Of a stretch of DNA of 64,000 bases, positions 21,809 to 32,968 are shown piece after piece; position 1 is the stretch's first letter; every line of letters starts with the position of its first letter. The notes beneath the pieces are model-generated. The model was given only the letters and a program-made list of their open reading frames with translations, was not told the origin of the DNA and did no database searches. Both the position numbers and the translations under genes were made by a program. Origin of the DNA: Nymphalis io (lineage: Eukaryota; Arthropoda; Insecta; Lepidoptera; Nymphalidae); the NCBI RefSeq assembly GCF_905147045.1, contig NC_065905.1, positions 10,292,001 through 10,356,000 on the forward strand, in the 5' to 3' direction.

Positions 21809-23239
21809 TAAAATATTAATTATTTTGTAGTAAATTCAAAGTTCAAAATTCAGTGCTATAAATTTAAATTCGCTTAAAATATTTAAATAAATAATTTAAT
21901 AGACTATATATCGTTATAAATGTATAAAAACTTACATATGTTATTCTACGTAGGCATAAGAAAATTAAAAAAAAAAAAATCGAAAAAGAACTCCGTGTAG
22001 TCATGTCTTTGTCGAACTACTGAGACGTCGTTTGAATTTGTTGCGGCTCGTTGCGTCTGAATTAATTTAAAAAAAAAGAACCCAACTTCCCATAAATTAA
22101 TTTGTCATTTGGAAACCAGTTGAGTGTATGAATTAAAAAAAAACAGCTACCTATTACGTGTAAAGTAACTTAATTATAGTTACGGTAAAAGTTGTCTTAA
22201 ATGCTTCTTAATAGACAGATGTCATGTAAATAATAAAGACATAAAATTAACAAAACATATAATCGTATTATAACTATACAGTTTTTGTAAATAAAATAAT
22301 TTAAAAAACATTCCTTCTAGAAATAGCAGTGCTCATGCGTACGAACTCGCTTCATATCTCACTCGTGAAATGTTGAAAACCTATCGGTGATATGATATTC
22401 ACGATCAATTTCGCTAAACTTGAGGTTGTTTGTGGATAGTGTGTAATCAACCTATAATCATAAATTGTTCCATTTTTAAAAATATTTAAAACGTTTCAAC
22501 GGAACCTTGCCATTTAAGACGTTAAGCTACATAGAGCGCCATGCATCCATTTCTCTTTGTAGTTTTGGATATTTCTTTGTTTCACAATAAAGTAGCTACG
22601 TGTCGCTAAGAACGTTCCTACTTATTTGGGTTAACTGATGCGAATAGACGGCTGGAGGCTGTCTTCCTTTTGTGTACAGATTATTATAAAACAGAGGTTA
22701 TGTATTATGTCAAGGAGTACATCACTTGACTAATAAACGCGTTTTAAATTTCATCGTAGTTTCAATGTGAACTGAGTATGTTTGGTCTCACATTGTTTAC
22801 ATATGAGTTACGTAGAACCACAGTATAGTATATTATAGTATTGGTATATAGCTTAGATTGCAATTTTAATATTTGTTTAATTAAAATAATTTAGGACGGA
22901 TGTTGCGAAATGTTGCGTCAGCCGAGGATTTTACTTCAATCGAGAAGTTAGTCTTAATTAGGAAATAGTTTTAATTATAAATTATAATTTTGAATAAATA
23001 ATTTTAAGTAATTGGTTTTTTTTTCAACCATCGCGTTGCTTCTAACGTAATTCACGTATTTTAATTTTCACCTTAATTATGTGATACTTCGATTTATTCA
23101 AGATCAGCGAACTGTTGATCGGTAAAAAATATTCTCTACTAAATGTTTAAATGCACAAATGTTTCATATAATATTCAAATGACAATACATTTGTATTTGA
23201 AGTAAAACGAATACGAGCCAAAATGATCTTTTATTATAT
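21809..23239. other. AT-rich non-coding DNA
   Basis: Nothing recognised on either strand. Confidence 0.5.
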
Positions 23240-23400
23240 ACTCTGTATGATAGTTCGTCATGACGTCACTATAAAGAGGCACACACGCTTAGGCCGTCTT
23301 TAACACGCTCTCTTGACCCGCGAGAAAGAGAAATTGTTTGGAAAATAGCCGTGCGACGTCGCTTCGTACGTTGTCCGGAGGAAAGATGTCAGTGGATACA
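23240..23400 (+). promoter_or_regulatory. Possible core promoter: CRE plus TATA box
   Basis: TGACGTCA (23261-23268), a perfect cAMP-response element, is directly followed by CTATAAAG (23269-23276). About 110 bp of GC-richer sequence follows (CCGTGCGACGTCGCTTCG). A TCAGTG initiator-like word is at 23389. No downstream coding exon is recognised, so this is only a candidate. Confidence 0.25.
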
Positions 23401-23579
23401 TCGCCATAGAAGTTAATAGGAAATCTGATCTTGTAAAGTGGGTTATATTCAATTTAGAGTAAAAAATTTAGAGTGAAAACGTAATAATATAATTATATAC
23501 TTTCGAACTGTAATCAATTATATACTCGTGGTAAGGCTTAGTGGAATCCCGTCTGCGTATGTTTTTTTTTTTACTATTA

Positions 23580-23836
23580 ATAAGCCAACGTTTTACCGTT
23601 GACTTGCCTGATGTTAAGCATCGACACGGTCTAAGATGTAGCACGCTTGCCTATAAGAAACCAGTTTACTCTGGATTTGAAGACACCAACATTGTACCTA
23701 TCGGGAAATACGGACTCAGGTATGTATGTATGTATACATATATATATGTACCACTTACTCATTACACATTCTATTGCCAAACAGCAATCTTAGTTTTTTT
23801 GGTTTGATGGGCGAATGAGCCAGTTTAACACACGTA
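23580..23836 (+). repeat. Family I-like repeat (23580-23725) joined to a Lep1-like fragment (23746-23836)
   Basis: GCCTGATGTTAAGCATCGAC, TAGCACGCTTGCCTATAAGA and ATCGGGAAATACGGACTCAG form a repeat I have seen recurrently in Lepidoptera. TACCACTTACTCATTACACA, then CGAATGAGCCAGTTTAAC, is Lep1-like with a truncated end. An ATAC/ATGT microsatellite (23717-23746) separates them. Confidence 0.45.
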
Positions 23837-24699
23837 GGTAAATAAAAAATAAATATACTATATATATTCACTTAGGATGTATATGAATAAGTTTGTGCCT
23901 GAAATTGTAAAATATTTAAAAAAAGCAATATTTTGAAATATGAATGTTTCTTTCTCATTAGTATTCTATATTTAAAATTGCGAATAATTTTACAATTAGT
24001 AAAACCTAAATGCGAATAATAACATTAGGGACTTTACCGACGTACCTATAGAAACGTCTAGAAAGAACTATTAAATGTAATTTTCCTAGCAGATCGGATT
24101 TTTTTCTTTCTTAGATTTGAGAGTGCAGAATGAAATCAGAACGATTTATAGGGTGGGTGGGAGGTTGAGTGGGTGCGTGGGAGGGCTGTAAAGTGAAGGT
24201 GAAGAGATAAAGCAATTTCTCGTAACTGACGGTAGTTAAAGATGCGGGAAAAACATGATCACTTGGTATGGATATAGAATGAGCCACTTCTTTTTTAATT
24301 ATCAATGATCGTGACAATGGAATAGTATTGGAATTTAACTTAGTTTCGACATCAAACTCAAAATCAATTTATTTTATTTGTGTAAAGTCTTTAAAAGCAC
24401 TTTTTAGTCGCCATTTTTTTTAATATAATTTACCATTAAATCTTTTTTTTAAACGCTACCTCATACCATCTGATAAGAACCGACGCTTATTATTCATTAT
24501 TATTTTGTCTCTTAGTCTTACCTAAAACCGAACTGGCTCGGGAAAAAGTGCTTACCTTAGATGCACAGCTTTATAATAAATTTTCTAGTTTAAAACGTGT
24601 GAGGTCATTTAATGTATTTAAAACTAAACTATCGGAACATATAATCTTTAATAATACCATTATAGTTTATTTCTTCATTTATTTCATCTCCTCATTTAT
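23837..24699. other. AT-rich non-coding DNA
   Basis: A GGGTGGGTGGGAGG pyrimidine/purine-biased patch lies at 24151-24188. Otherwise nothing. Confidence 0.5.
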
Positions 24700-25102
24700 T
24701 AGTATGGATTAATAATAATAATGTCCTCCAGACCGATTTCGGCCACGGCGGCCAATCTCAAGTGAGATTAGCCAACTACGCAGGAGATATTATAGTGCAA
24801 AAGTGTGTGCGCAAACACAGGTGCACTCTCTATTCCCTAACTCTCATAATCCGATGGGACGGCAATCCGACACGACCGGGAAGAGTTCAGGCGCAGGACC
24901 AACGGCTTTACGTGCTTTCCGAGGCACGGGAGTGTACACACTTTCAACTTCTAGACTCCGGGCTGCTACTGAGAATTTTCTGACAGAAAAACCCAGTAAC
25001 TTTTTTATTGGCCCGACCTGGGAATTGAACCAAGGACCTCCGGGTCTGCGGCCTTATATCAAGCCACTAGACCAACGAGGCAGTCTATAGTAGTATGGAT
25101 TA
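24700..25102 (-). repeat. SINE-C, full length, 12-bp target-site duplication
   Basis: TAGTATGGATTA occurs at 24700-24711 and 25091-25102. Between them, in minus sense, are the head (GACTGCCTCGTTGGTCTAGT, B-box region at 25025-25035), the body, the end GGCCGCCGTGGCCGAAATCG and an ATT tail (24712-24722). Well preserved and probably recent. Confidence 0.9.
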
Positions 25103-25575
25103 GTAATCGTATTATTATAAATAGACCCTAAAAAATTAGCCTATCTCCTACGTTTTCGTTATCATACACAGATTCGAACGCAGATTACGCCGTGACGAAA
25201 TAAAAAGAAAAACTATATTATGTAATTAATGCATGATTGAAAATCAACAGATAATAAAATTTTAACTCTTGTTCTGTAAACAAACTGACATTTGATAATA
25301 TGTATTTGAACGATTTTTTTTATTTAAACAAATAATCATCCTTGTCGAACGAAGGGGCATTTAAATAGTAATCGGTTATCAAAACAATTTCCAATTATAA
25401 TTGACATCGAAAAGATCTGATAAAAAATATGTATTTAATTAATTAAATGTTATCCATACAAACTTAGCGATAATCAAAGTTTACTGCACGAGAGAAAGGT
25501 TACCTCTCTACCACCACTTTCGCCTCACATAAAACACCTTTATGGTATCAATATAACCATCCTATATATCTATGG
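25103..25575. other. AT-rich non-coding DNA
   Basis: Nothing recognised. Confidence 0.5.
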
Positions 25576-25805
25576 TAAGAGCCTAGATAGACCAGTGCAC
25601 AGAATATGTAAATCTAAACCGAAGACTGCGGGTTCAAATCGGGGCGAGCATAACTGATTTAATTGGTGTTTTAAATCATTTGTCGAATATGTCGAAAGAA
25701 ATTCTGCCACAAGTGTATCCACCAATCATTATTGGAGCAGCGTCCTGAAATAAGCTCCACTTCGTAAAAGAGGGGGCCCAGAAGTGAGAATTTAACGGAC
25801 AATTA
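25576..25805 (+). repeat. SINE-A, old degenerate copy
   Basis: A-box-like TAGATAGACCAGTGCACAGA, B box GGGTTCAAATC, then 'aaattctgccacaagtgtat', 'attggagcagcg' and 'aataagctccac' in SINE-A order. Confidence 0.6.
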
Positions 25806-27190
25806 ACGTTCTGAAATTAAATATTTAAGTTTAATGTAAAGTAACGACTTTTCACTTTCATATTTAATTTCGGAAACACTTCGAAGTACAACTGCTTTAA
25901 ATATTATTGAAGTGTAACTTGAACACGATAAGTGTAGTCGAAGTCAAGTCTAGGTACAAAATTTCAAAATAAAACGTTTCTGGCCTCTCTCTTGTAGTAC
26001 CTAAATTAGTTGCAAGTGCTTTAATTTTTGTCATATATTAATTTACAGCTATTAACATATAAGATATTGGTCGCTTAAAGTATTAAAGTGTGATTAAAAT
26101 ATTGGTCGTTAAATGTATCAAATCGTATCACAAGTTTTGGTTCAAATCTAAACAACCATTGTCGGTCGGTCGGTATTGAGGAGGAACTTCGTGATGTGTT
26201 GTATGTACGCCTGAGACAAGCGTATCAAATCAGCACGTGAAGAGAAGAGGAAAAATAAAAGGTAAAGGAATAACTTCAAAAGACGATGAAGAATTAACAG
26301 GCTAATACGTCAAGTAAGAAGTTTACTTTTACATACATTTATAATATACAAAAAATACAATTGTATAGAAGTACAAATGAATATATAATATCAGCTTCCC
26401 TCGAGTCCGTCTCAATGGCGACCGGCGTTATCACTTAACTTTTCAATGTCATTATCATCTCACCCTAAATCCTGTCCCTTCAATGGCCGACCGAGAAACT
26501 TTTTAAGTATCGCCCCGTATTCCGGTAGAATACCCATTCGTCTGGTTTTTAATGTCGACGCTTTATTTTAATTTATTCCAATTAACTTGATTTCGGGACA
26601 AATAAGATAAATTTAAAAATATGTATCATCATATGTATGTCTATCAAGAAAAAAGTTATTGGGTTTTTCTGTTGTAAACGTTGAAACTTTCAGTGGTAGC
26701 ATGATGTTGGGCAATTGTCCTTCCGGCCGCGTCATATGTATCATCATTATTAATCTTAATCCAATTACGATTTCATTAATAAAATCATTAATCGTTTAAT
26801 CCGGACGAGTAGAGAATGACCCACATTTATCCGAAACAGTTAAGCTGTTAGCCGCCCCTCTTAATTACTCGCTTCCTTAAGGAGTTAATGTTTTGGTTAC
26901 TGAGTTTCTCTGCTTTGTATCCGACTGTTTGGCAACATTTATTCAAAAATTTTAGCTTTTTTAGAACGGCAACACTTTAATAACTTTTTAAATTAACAAT
27001 CGAACGATTTAAATTTGAAGTAAGAATTAACTAAAAGTTATATTATTAGTTCCAAATTTAAATATAAATTTGTATAATTAAATTGATGTCTTGTTTTAAA
27101 TGTTTAGGACATTAAAAAAAAGCTCCATAGTCCGGGCTGAAAAAAATATTTGTAGTTCATAATCTATGTATACCTATGTATGTAACTTCC
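25806..27190. other. Non-coding DNA, mixed composition
   Basis: No repeat family recognised. 26395-26545 is less AT-rich (CCCTCGAGTCCGTCTCAATG, CAATGGCCGACCGAG) and might be conserved non-coding sequence. (CGGT)3 lies at about 26163-26174. Confidence 0.4.
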
Positions 27191-27555
27191 TTCCTCGTTG
27201 GTATAATGGCTAGATATAAGGCCACGGACCCGGAGGTCCTGGGTTCAATTACCAGGTGAGGCCAATAAAAAGTCATTGGGTTTTTCTGTCAGAAAATTCT
27301 CAGTAGCGGCCCGAAGTCTGGAAGTTGGAAGTCAGTAAACTCCTGCACCTCAGGAAGCACGTAAAGCCTTTGGTCCTGCACCTGAACCCTTTTTCGGTAG
27401 TGTCGTATGGCTGTCCCATCGGATTATGAGAGCAAGGGAATAGAGAGTGCACATGTGTTTGCGCACACACACTCGTGCACTATAATATGTCCCACGCAGT
27501 TGGCTAATCTCTCTTGAGATTGGCCGCCGTGGCCGAAAACGGTCTGGAGGACCTT
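27191..27555 (+). repeat. SINE-C, full length, diverged tail
   Basis: CCTCGTTGGTATAATGGCTA (A box), GGGTTCAATTACC (B box region), body and GGCCGCCGTGGCCGAAAACG. The usual ATT tail is lost (GGACCTTGTC). Confidence 0.8.
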
Positions 27556-27962
27556 GTCTAACTATACTAGTCAATTTATCATTATCATCATCATGATTTG
27601 TACTTTACATGGCAAATAAATTACACACACACACATACACATATAACTTAGCTTAACACTGTTTTTAATATGTGTGTCGATATTCATACCACTTGTGTGT
27701 ACCCACTCAACATAGTGCATACCATCTCGTCTCACCATTGCACACCTTGGATACTCACGATGTCACGATGTCTTTCATTACAGAGATCAGACGACAGATG
27801 CATAAAACACAAAAGGAATAACAGTTAATATTATTATAACATTAACTTATAACCATACTTATGTAAAAATATGTTTGTATGTCTGTTTGATTAAAATACA
27901 ACACGGTTTGACAGGTCGCTATCGAAATTTACATATGTATGTAATTCTTCATAAAGAAGATT

Positions 27963-27965
<3 letters not shown>
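27556..27965. other. AT-rich spacer with short ACAC run
   Basis: (CA)n-like patch at 27624-27640. No gene. Confidence 0.5.

Positions 27966-28023
<58 letters not shown>
27966..28023. repeat. (TA)29 microsatellite
   Basis: About 58 bp of uninterrupted TA dinucleotides. Confidence 0.95.
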
Positions 28024-28027
<4 letters not shown>

Positions 28028-28104
28028 CTATATTAAGTGTTAAGTGGAGTAGCTTGAAGGAATATAAGAGTTATTTGTCTAGTAGCTGCACGTTCAGGGG
28101 CTTT

Positions 28105-28285
28105 TTTTAAATAGACAGTTAGACTGACAAATGAGCCACTATTGTAAATGGTCACCACCACCCTTTCATCTTCAAAGCGCCACATACCTTGGGAACCAAT
28201 GTGTGTGTCGCTTGATCCTGTAATTACACTGGCTTACTGACTTATAAAACCGAAACTATCGTTGTTTGGCGGTAGAATGATGTAG
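28105..28285 (-). repeat. Lep1-like element, degenerate
   Basis: CAAATGAGCCACTATTGTAA, then AATGGTCACCACCACCC, TACCTTGGGAACCAATGTG and GGCGGTAGAATGATGT in element order, minus sense. Confidence 0.65.
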
Positions 28286-28507
28286 CATTGTAGGTACATT
28301 GGAAATTACTAATATTATTTACGCTCCCAATTAATCGTAAAACTTTTGTTGGTAGTGGGCACGACAATAGCCCAAGGGATGGGGACTATATTTACAACTA
28401 CAGTTGAAACTCGCGTGACGTAACGTGCTGAAATAAACTCCAAGCCTTCTCTTCTAGAGAAAATATCTAAATAAAAAAGAGAGGCGTAACCTAGCAGTGG
28501 AACAACT

Positions 28508-28803
28508 GTTTTTTTTATATAGAATAGGAAGGCGGACGAGCATATGGGCCACATGATGTTAAGTAGTCACCAACGCCCATAGACATTGGCATTGTAAGAA
28601 ATGTTAACCATCGCTTACATCACCAATGCGCCACCAACCTTGGGAACTAAGATGTTATATCCCTTGTGCCTGTAATCACACTGGCTCACTCACCCCTCAA
28701 ACCGGAACACAACGATACCAAATACTGCTGTTTTGCGGTAAAATATCTGATGAGTGGGTCGTACCTACCCAGACGAGCTTGCACAAAGCTCTACCACCAG
28801 TAG
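28508..28803 (-). repeat. Lep1-like element, complete
   Basis: Runs from the T-run and ATATAGAATAGGAAGGCGGA to GCTCTACCACCAGTA; about 296 bp, close to consensus. Confidence 0.88.
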
Positions 28804-29148
28804 TTATTACTTTACTTTACCAATTGAAGTTATCTTAAAAAAAATATCAAGTTAACCGTTTTTAACACACCTTAAAGTTAACCTACAATGCACAAACACA
28901 CTCGTGTTACAGTATATATATACATATATAACATACAAAGGATATGTTACGCAGATACGTGAGCTAAAGAGATTTTTGCCTCGCGCGTGCACACACAGAC
29001 GTGTCGGGAGCCGCTCGCTGACCCGTGGCGCCTTTGGATTGTTACGGGCAGAAACACTCAGAATTCACGAAGGCAACCATCGAGTTGATATTGTAATATC
29101 ATTTGTATTTGCAATTAATAATATATTAAGGCTGTTTAATTGTTTTTA

Positions 29149-29149
<1 letters not shown>
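28804..29149. other. AT-rich DNA with a small GC-rich patch
   Basis: 28975-29045 is GC-rich (CCTCGCGCGTGCACACACAG, GGGAGCCGCTCGCTGACCCG). Nothing coding is recognised. Confidence 0.4.

Positions 29150-29207
<58 letters not shown>
29150..29207. repeat. (AT)29 microsatellite
   Basis: About 58 bp of alternating AT, almost the same length as the tract at 27966. Confidence 0.95.
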
Positions 29208-29210
<3 letters not shown>

Positions 29211-29482
29211 GGTTACGTTTAGGTATTTGTGGGAAATAGTTACAAAAGATGAAAACAACGGGAGTAGTTCGTAAATAACAAACAGGTGGGCAAGCACCGT
29301 GTCGATCAAAAGTTTGAATCGAATTTGAGTGAATACCACTCCGCTACCAGTTGCAAAATAAACTAAAAAATAACAGATTTTTCTTCAATATCTAATTTAA
29401 CATAAAGACGTTAGGTCGTATTTGAAGCGGCAATTATAGGTTAAAGTGCTTATTGTACAGTCGACAATCACTGCTCAGTTAC

Positions 29483-29709
29483 CTTCGGAGACTTGTGATT
29501 ATAATTCATCTCGTGCTTTACGGTGAAGGAAAACATCGTGAGGGAACCTGCATGTGTCTAATTTCACTGAAATTCTGCCACATGTGTATTCCACCAATCC
29601 GCATTGGAGCGGCGTTGTGGAATAAGCTCCTTCTTCTCCTCAAAAAGAGGAGAGGAGGCCCTTAGCCCAGCAGTTGGATATTCACAGGCTTTTACGGTGT
29701 CTTCGGAGA
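29483..29709 (+). repeat. SINE-A, 5'-truncated, with 9-bp target-site duplication
   Basis: CTTCGGAGA lies at 29483-29491 and 29701-29709. The SINE lacks the tRNA head, starts at CTTGTGATTATAATTCATC and ends TTTTACGGTGT. An intact duplication around a headless copy shows that truncation happened at insertion, not by later deletion. Confidence 0.85.
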
Positions 29710-30928
29710 AATTAATATGTTACAGTGAGAGTATCAGTAACTCTGGGCGTATACATTTCTGTGTTAATATCTATTCAAACCTGGATGAGTAAGTTTGTTT
29801 TATAATATCTGTTTATATCTGTATTTGATAATTACAAGTTAATTAGTTTTTAAAACATCTCAATGCGGATGCAAGAAATATTTGTTGAATGAATCGTGCA
29901 TTAATATATGTTAACAACGCACTTACATTTGTAAAACATTACGAGTAAATGAGATTCTTGCCGGACGATTCCTTCTTGATGAAACCTACAATCCAAACCG
30001 GCGGTAGATTTCAATTTTAACTGACATAAAATAATTCAATAACTTCTGGAATATTTTATAATCATAATATTCGCTATATCTCTTTAAATAAGATACAAAT
30101 ATATATTTATTATAAAAAAAAACGCGTTCCAAAACTTCTAGCAAGCAAGCCGCTCCACGGTTCCTCTATTCCACAGACAGCCGAAAGGATCGCGAGTTGC
30201 GTCCCGCGCCACTTCCATTTCATATTTCATTTTATATTTTTATTTATCCAATGTATTTTTATAACGTCGACTAGACACGGGGTTTTTATGAAGGTCCGTG
30301 GACCGTCAGCGTTTTCTGATGTTATGGGTATCTCCATGTCGACACAAATACCACATGAAAAACGATATTTGTGTTATCTATTATATAAGGCTTTTTTTTG
30401 TCTAACGATGTATTGTAATTAGTTTATCGACGTAAGTAGAGGTGTTATGAGTTTAACGTGTATATCTGTGTGTCTGTCTATGGCATCGAACCTCGCAAAC
30501 GAATTGACTGATTTTGATGTGGTTTTTTCCCTGATAGAGATGGTTCTTAGCTATGAATTATAAAGATCTGCTTATGCGTTTAAAAATCACCATTTCCTAA
30601 TTGACTAAAGGGTTTTAGAAACTTTCAGAGATCCAATTGAATTGAAATTGCGGTCCCCAAAGCAATGACGCTTGAATTCACATGATTGCTAACAAAACTT
30701 ATTATTGTAAGGGAATTTGACTAAACAAATAAATAATTAAACCTACGCAAAAGTATATATATCCTAATGAATGCGTCATCTTCATCATTACTAGGAAACT
30801 CTCTGACTTACAAGTATACATATTAGACTAAGTGTGGCTTTGTGGACTGTCTTGGCTATAGACTTCGTGTAAAAGCAGCATCAGATTCGGTGTCCAATGT
30901 GATAAGGGTTATGCTTTAATCGAAATGG

Positions 30929-30932
<4 letters not shown>
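29710..30932. other. AT-rich non-coding DNA
   Basis: 30130-30230 is somewhat GC-richer. 30435-30620 (CTGTGTGTCTGTCTATGGCA, 'attgactgattttgatgtgg') resembles a family-G-like repeat. No gene. Confidence 0.45.

Positions 30933-30962
<30 letters not shown>
30933..30962. repeat. (CA)15 microsatellite
   Basis: Perfect CA dinucleotides preceded by GGCACG. Confidence 0.95.
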
Positions 30963-30968
<6 letters not shown>

Positions 30969-31140
30969 CATATAAACTCACAAGTCACGCAATAAGTGAA
31001 CTTACTATTACGAATTCGTAAGATAATGTATTCTGTTACCTTAACCTTAGCTTGCCTTTACATAATATGTAGGTAATTATCATTGAAATTGACCTGACAG
31101 AGGAAGCTCAGCACGAGTGTCCAAACTCTCTTAAGCCTTT

Positions 31141-31247
31141 TTAATATAATGATGACGTCCTGACCGATTTCGGCCACGGGGGCCGATCTCAAGTGAAATT
31201 AGCCAATTGCACAGGACATATTATAGTGCACAAGTGTGTGCGCAAAC
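31141..31247 (-). repeat. SINE-C, 5'-truncated
   Basis: Only the 3' third: CGTCCTGACCGATTTCGGCC to CACAAGTGTGTGCGCAAAC. Confidence 0.75.
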
Positions 31248-31328
31248 ATTGCATCAATGTGAATCTAACGAAGCCGTCGAAAGGAACCGTTTTAAATGTA
31301 TAGTACTTAAAGGTAGTCTTCACATCAA

Positions 31329-31784
31329 TCAACAGCCAATCGTTGTCCACTGCTGAACATAGGCCTCTCCCAAGGTGCGCCAAAGCTCCCTGTCCTCCGC
31401 CTTCCGCATCCAGTTGGTGCCCGCCACCTTCTTAAGGTCGTCGGTTCACCTGGCTGGAGGGCGCCCTACGCTGCGCTTGCCGATTCGCGGTCTCCACTCT
31501 AGGACTCGTCTGCTCCAACGGCCATCGGTCCTACGACATACGTGACCAGCCCACTGCCACTTCAGCCTGCTAATTTTGCAAGCTATGTCGGTGACTCCGG
31601 TTCTTTTCCGGATAATCTCATTTCTGATCTTATCCTTCAAAGATACTCCGAGCATAGCTCGCTCCATAGCACGCTGAGCGACTTTGAATTTGTGGACTAG
31701 TCCCGCAGTTAGTGTCCACGTTTCGGCACCGTATGTCATGGCAGGTAAGACGCATTGGTTGAAGACTTTCGTCTTCCGTTTTCA
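31329..31784 (-). pseudogene. RTE-type LINE, C-terminal end of reverse transcriptase ORF, broken
   Basis: The minus frame reads RKTKVFNQCVLPAMTYGAET, then AMERAMLGVSLKDKIRN, RLKWQWAGHVCRRTDGRWSR and KRSVGRPPAR. After an in-frame TGA (31446-31448), where the family has W (RWxDD), it continues TDDLKKVAGTNWMRKAEDRE to AYVQQWTTIGC and a genuine stop (31329-31331). A second in-frame TGA at 31782-31784 marks the other edge. This region lies after the RT catalytic core in RTE-like elements; the catalytic RT and endonuclease domains are missing. The break is a single-base kind of change (TGG to TGA), so decay is mild. The upstream neighbour is unrelated LINE 3' sequence. Confidence 0.85.
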
Positions 31785-31789
31785 CATGG

Positions 31790-31970
31790 ACTTACGGTAA
31801 ACGACCCCGTGGTGACCCCGAAGAGACGGGGAGAGTACTCTGTTTTTGTGGGTATTCCGGCGCACTCAGAGCCAGCAAGCCTCACATATCCCCCACTTCA
31901 AGTGGAGGAAATGGGTAAATGCGTTTTTCCAGAGAACGTTTTGTATGGGTTGAATTGTGACCTACATAAA
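31790..31970 (+). repeat. Probable LINE 3' region, GC-rich
   Basis: CCCCGTGGTGACCCCGAAGA, GTGGGTATTCCGGCGCAC, GAGCCAGCAAGCCTCACATA and GTAAATGCGTTTTTCCAG. I recall this as a recurrent lepidopteran LINE 3' UTR motif series. A related string is at 63905-63985. It abuts the RTE fragment head to head. Confidence 0.5.
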
Positions 31971-32163
31971 TCGTGTATATAGTAATACATATAACTCTAT
32001 TGGTTTATGTTTACGTCACGTTACGGCATCTTCAACAATCGACGTCATATTTCAGCAAATGTACACAAAACATTAATGCGTTACACACCTAAACGATCCT
32101 CACGAATATAAATAAATATTAAAAGATACCATTCTTATGTATATATATATAGACATATTTGAC
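31971..32163. other. AT-rich spacer
   Basis: Nothing recognised. Confidence 0.5.
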
Positions 32164-32526
32164 CGCCTCGTTGGTCTAGTGGCTTGATGTAAGGCCGCAG
32201 ACCCGAAGGTCCTTGGTTCACTTCCCAGGTCGGGCCATAAAAAGTTATTGGGTTTTTCGGTCAGAAAATTCTCAGTCCAGAGTCTTGAAGTTCGACGTGT
32301 GTACACGCCCGTGCCTCGGAAAGCACGTAAAGTAGTTGGTCCTGCGCCTGAACTCTTTCAGGTCGTGTCGGATTGCTGTCCCATCGGATTATGAGAGTTA
32401 GGGAATAGAGAGTGCACCTGTGTTTGCGCACGTAATTGGACACTATAATATCTCCTACGTAGTTGGCTAATCTCTCTCGAGATTGGCCACCGTGGCCGAA
32501 GTCAGTCTGCAGGACATTATTATTAT
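32164..32526 (+). repeat. SINE-C, full length
   Basis: CGCCTCGTTGGTCTAGTGGC (A box), GGTTCACTTCCCAGG (B box region), body, GGCCACCGTGGCCGAAGTC and an ATT tail. A 16-bp gap removes part of the GTAGCAGCCCGG word. Confidence 0.85.
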
Positions 32527-32728
32527 ACATACAGACATGACTTATGTTAATTAAAGAATGATTGAAAAATTCAGTTCAAACTTATTTGATTTATATAAAA
32601 CAAATACCTACCCTCAAATATCATTGTTGTCGTATGTATTAGATACACATTATTTACATATGTTTAAATAGTTATATAAAAACTCACTTGGTATCTCACG
32701 CGTTGAAAAGCGACTTACGCTAGTACGC

Positions 32729-32968
32729 TCACCTGATGGTACGTTGTCACCGCCCATAGACATTGGCGATGTAAGAAATATTAACCATTTCGTACATCAC
32801 CAATGCACCACAAGCCTTGTGAACTAAGCTGTTATGTCCGTTGTGTCTGTTGTTACTGGCTCACTCATCCTTCAACACAGAACACAACAAAATATTGCTA
32901 TTTGTCGGTAGAATATCTGATAAGTGTGGGTACCTATCCAGATGGTCTTGTACAAAGTCCTACCAAGT
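32729..32968 (-). repeat. Lep1-like element, 3'-truncated, diverged
   Basis: CACCTGATGGTACGTTGTCA to TTGTACAAAGTCCTACCAAG in minus sense. Confidence 0.75.

Noticed and set aside
29136..29339. Minus frame rich in alternating Ile-Tyr
   Set aside because: It is a translation of the AT microsatellite at 29150-29207.
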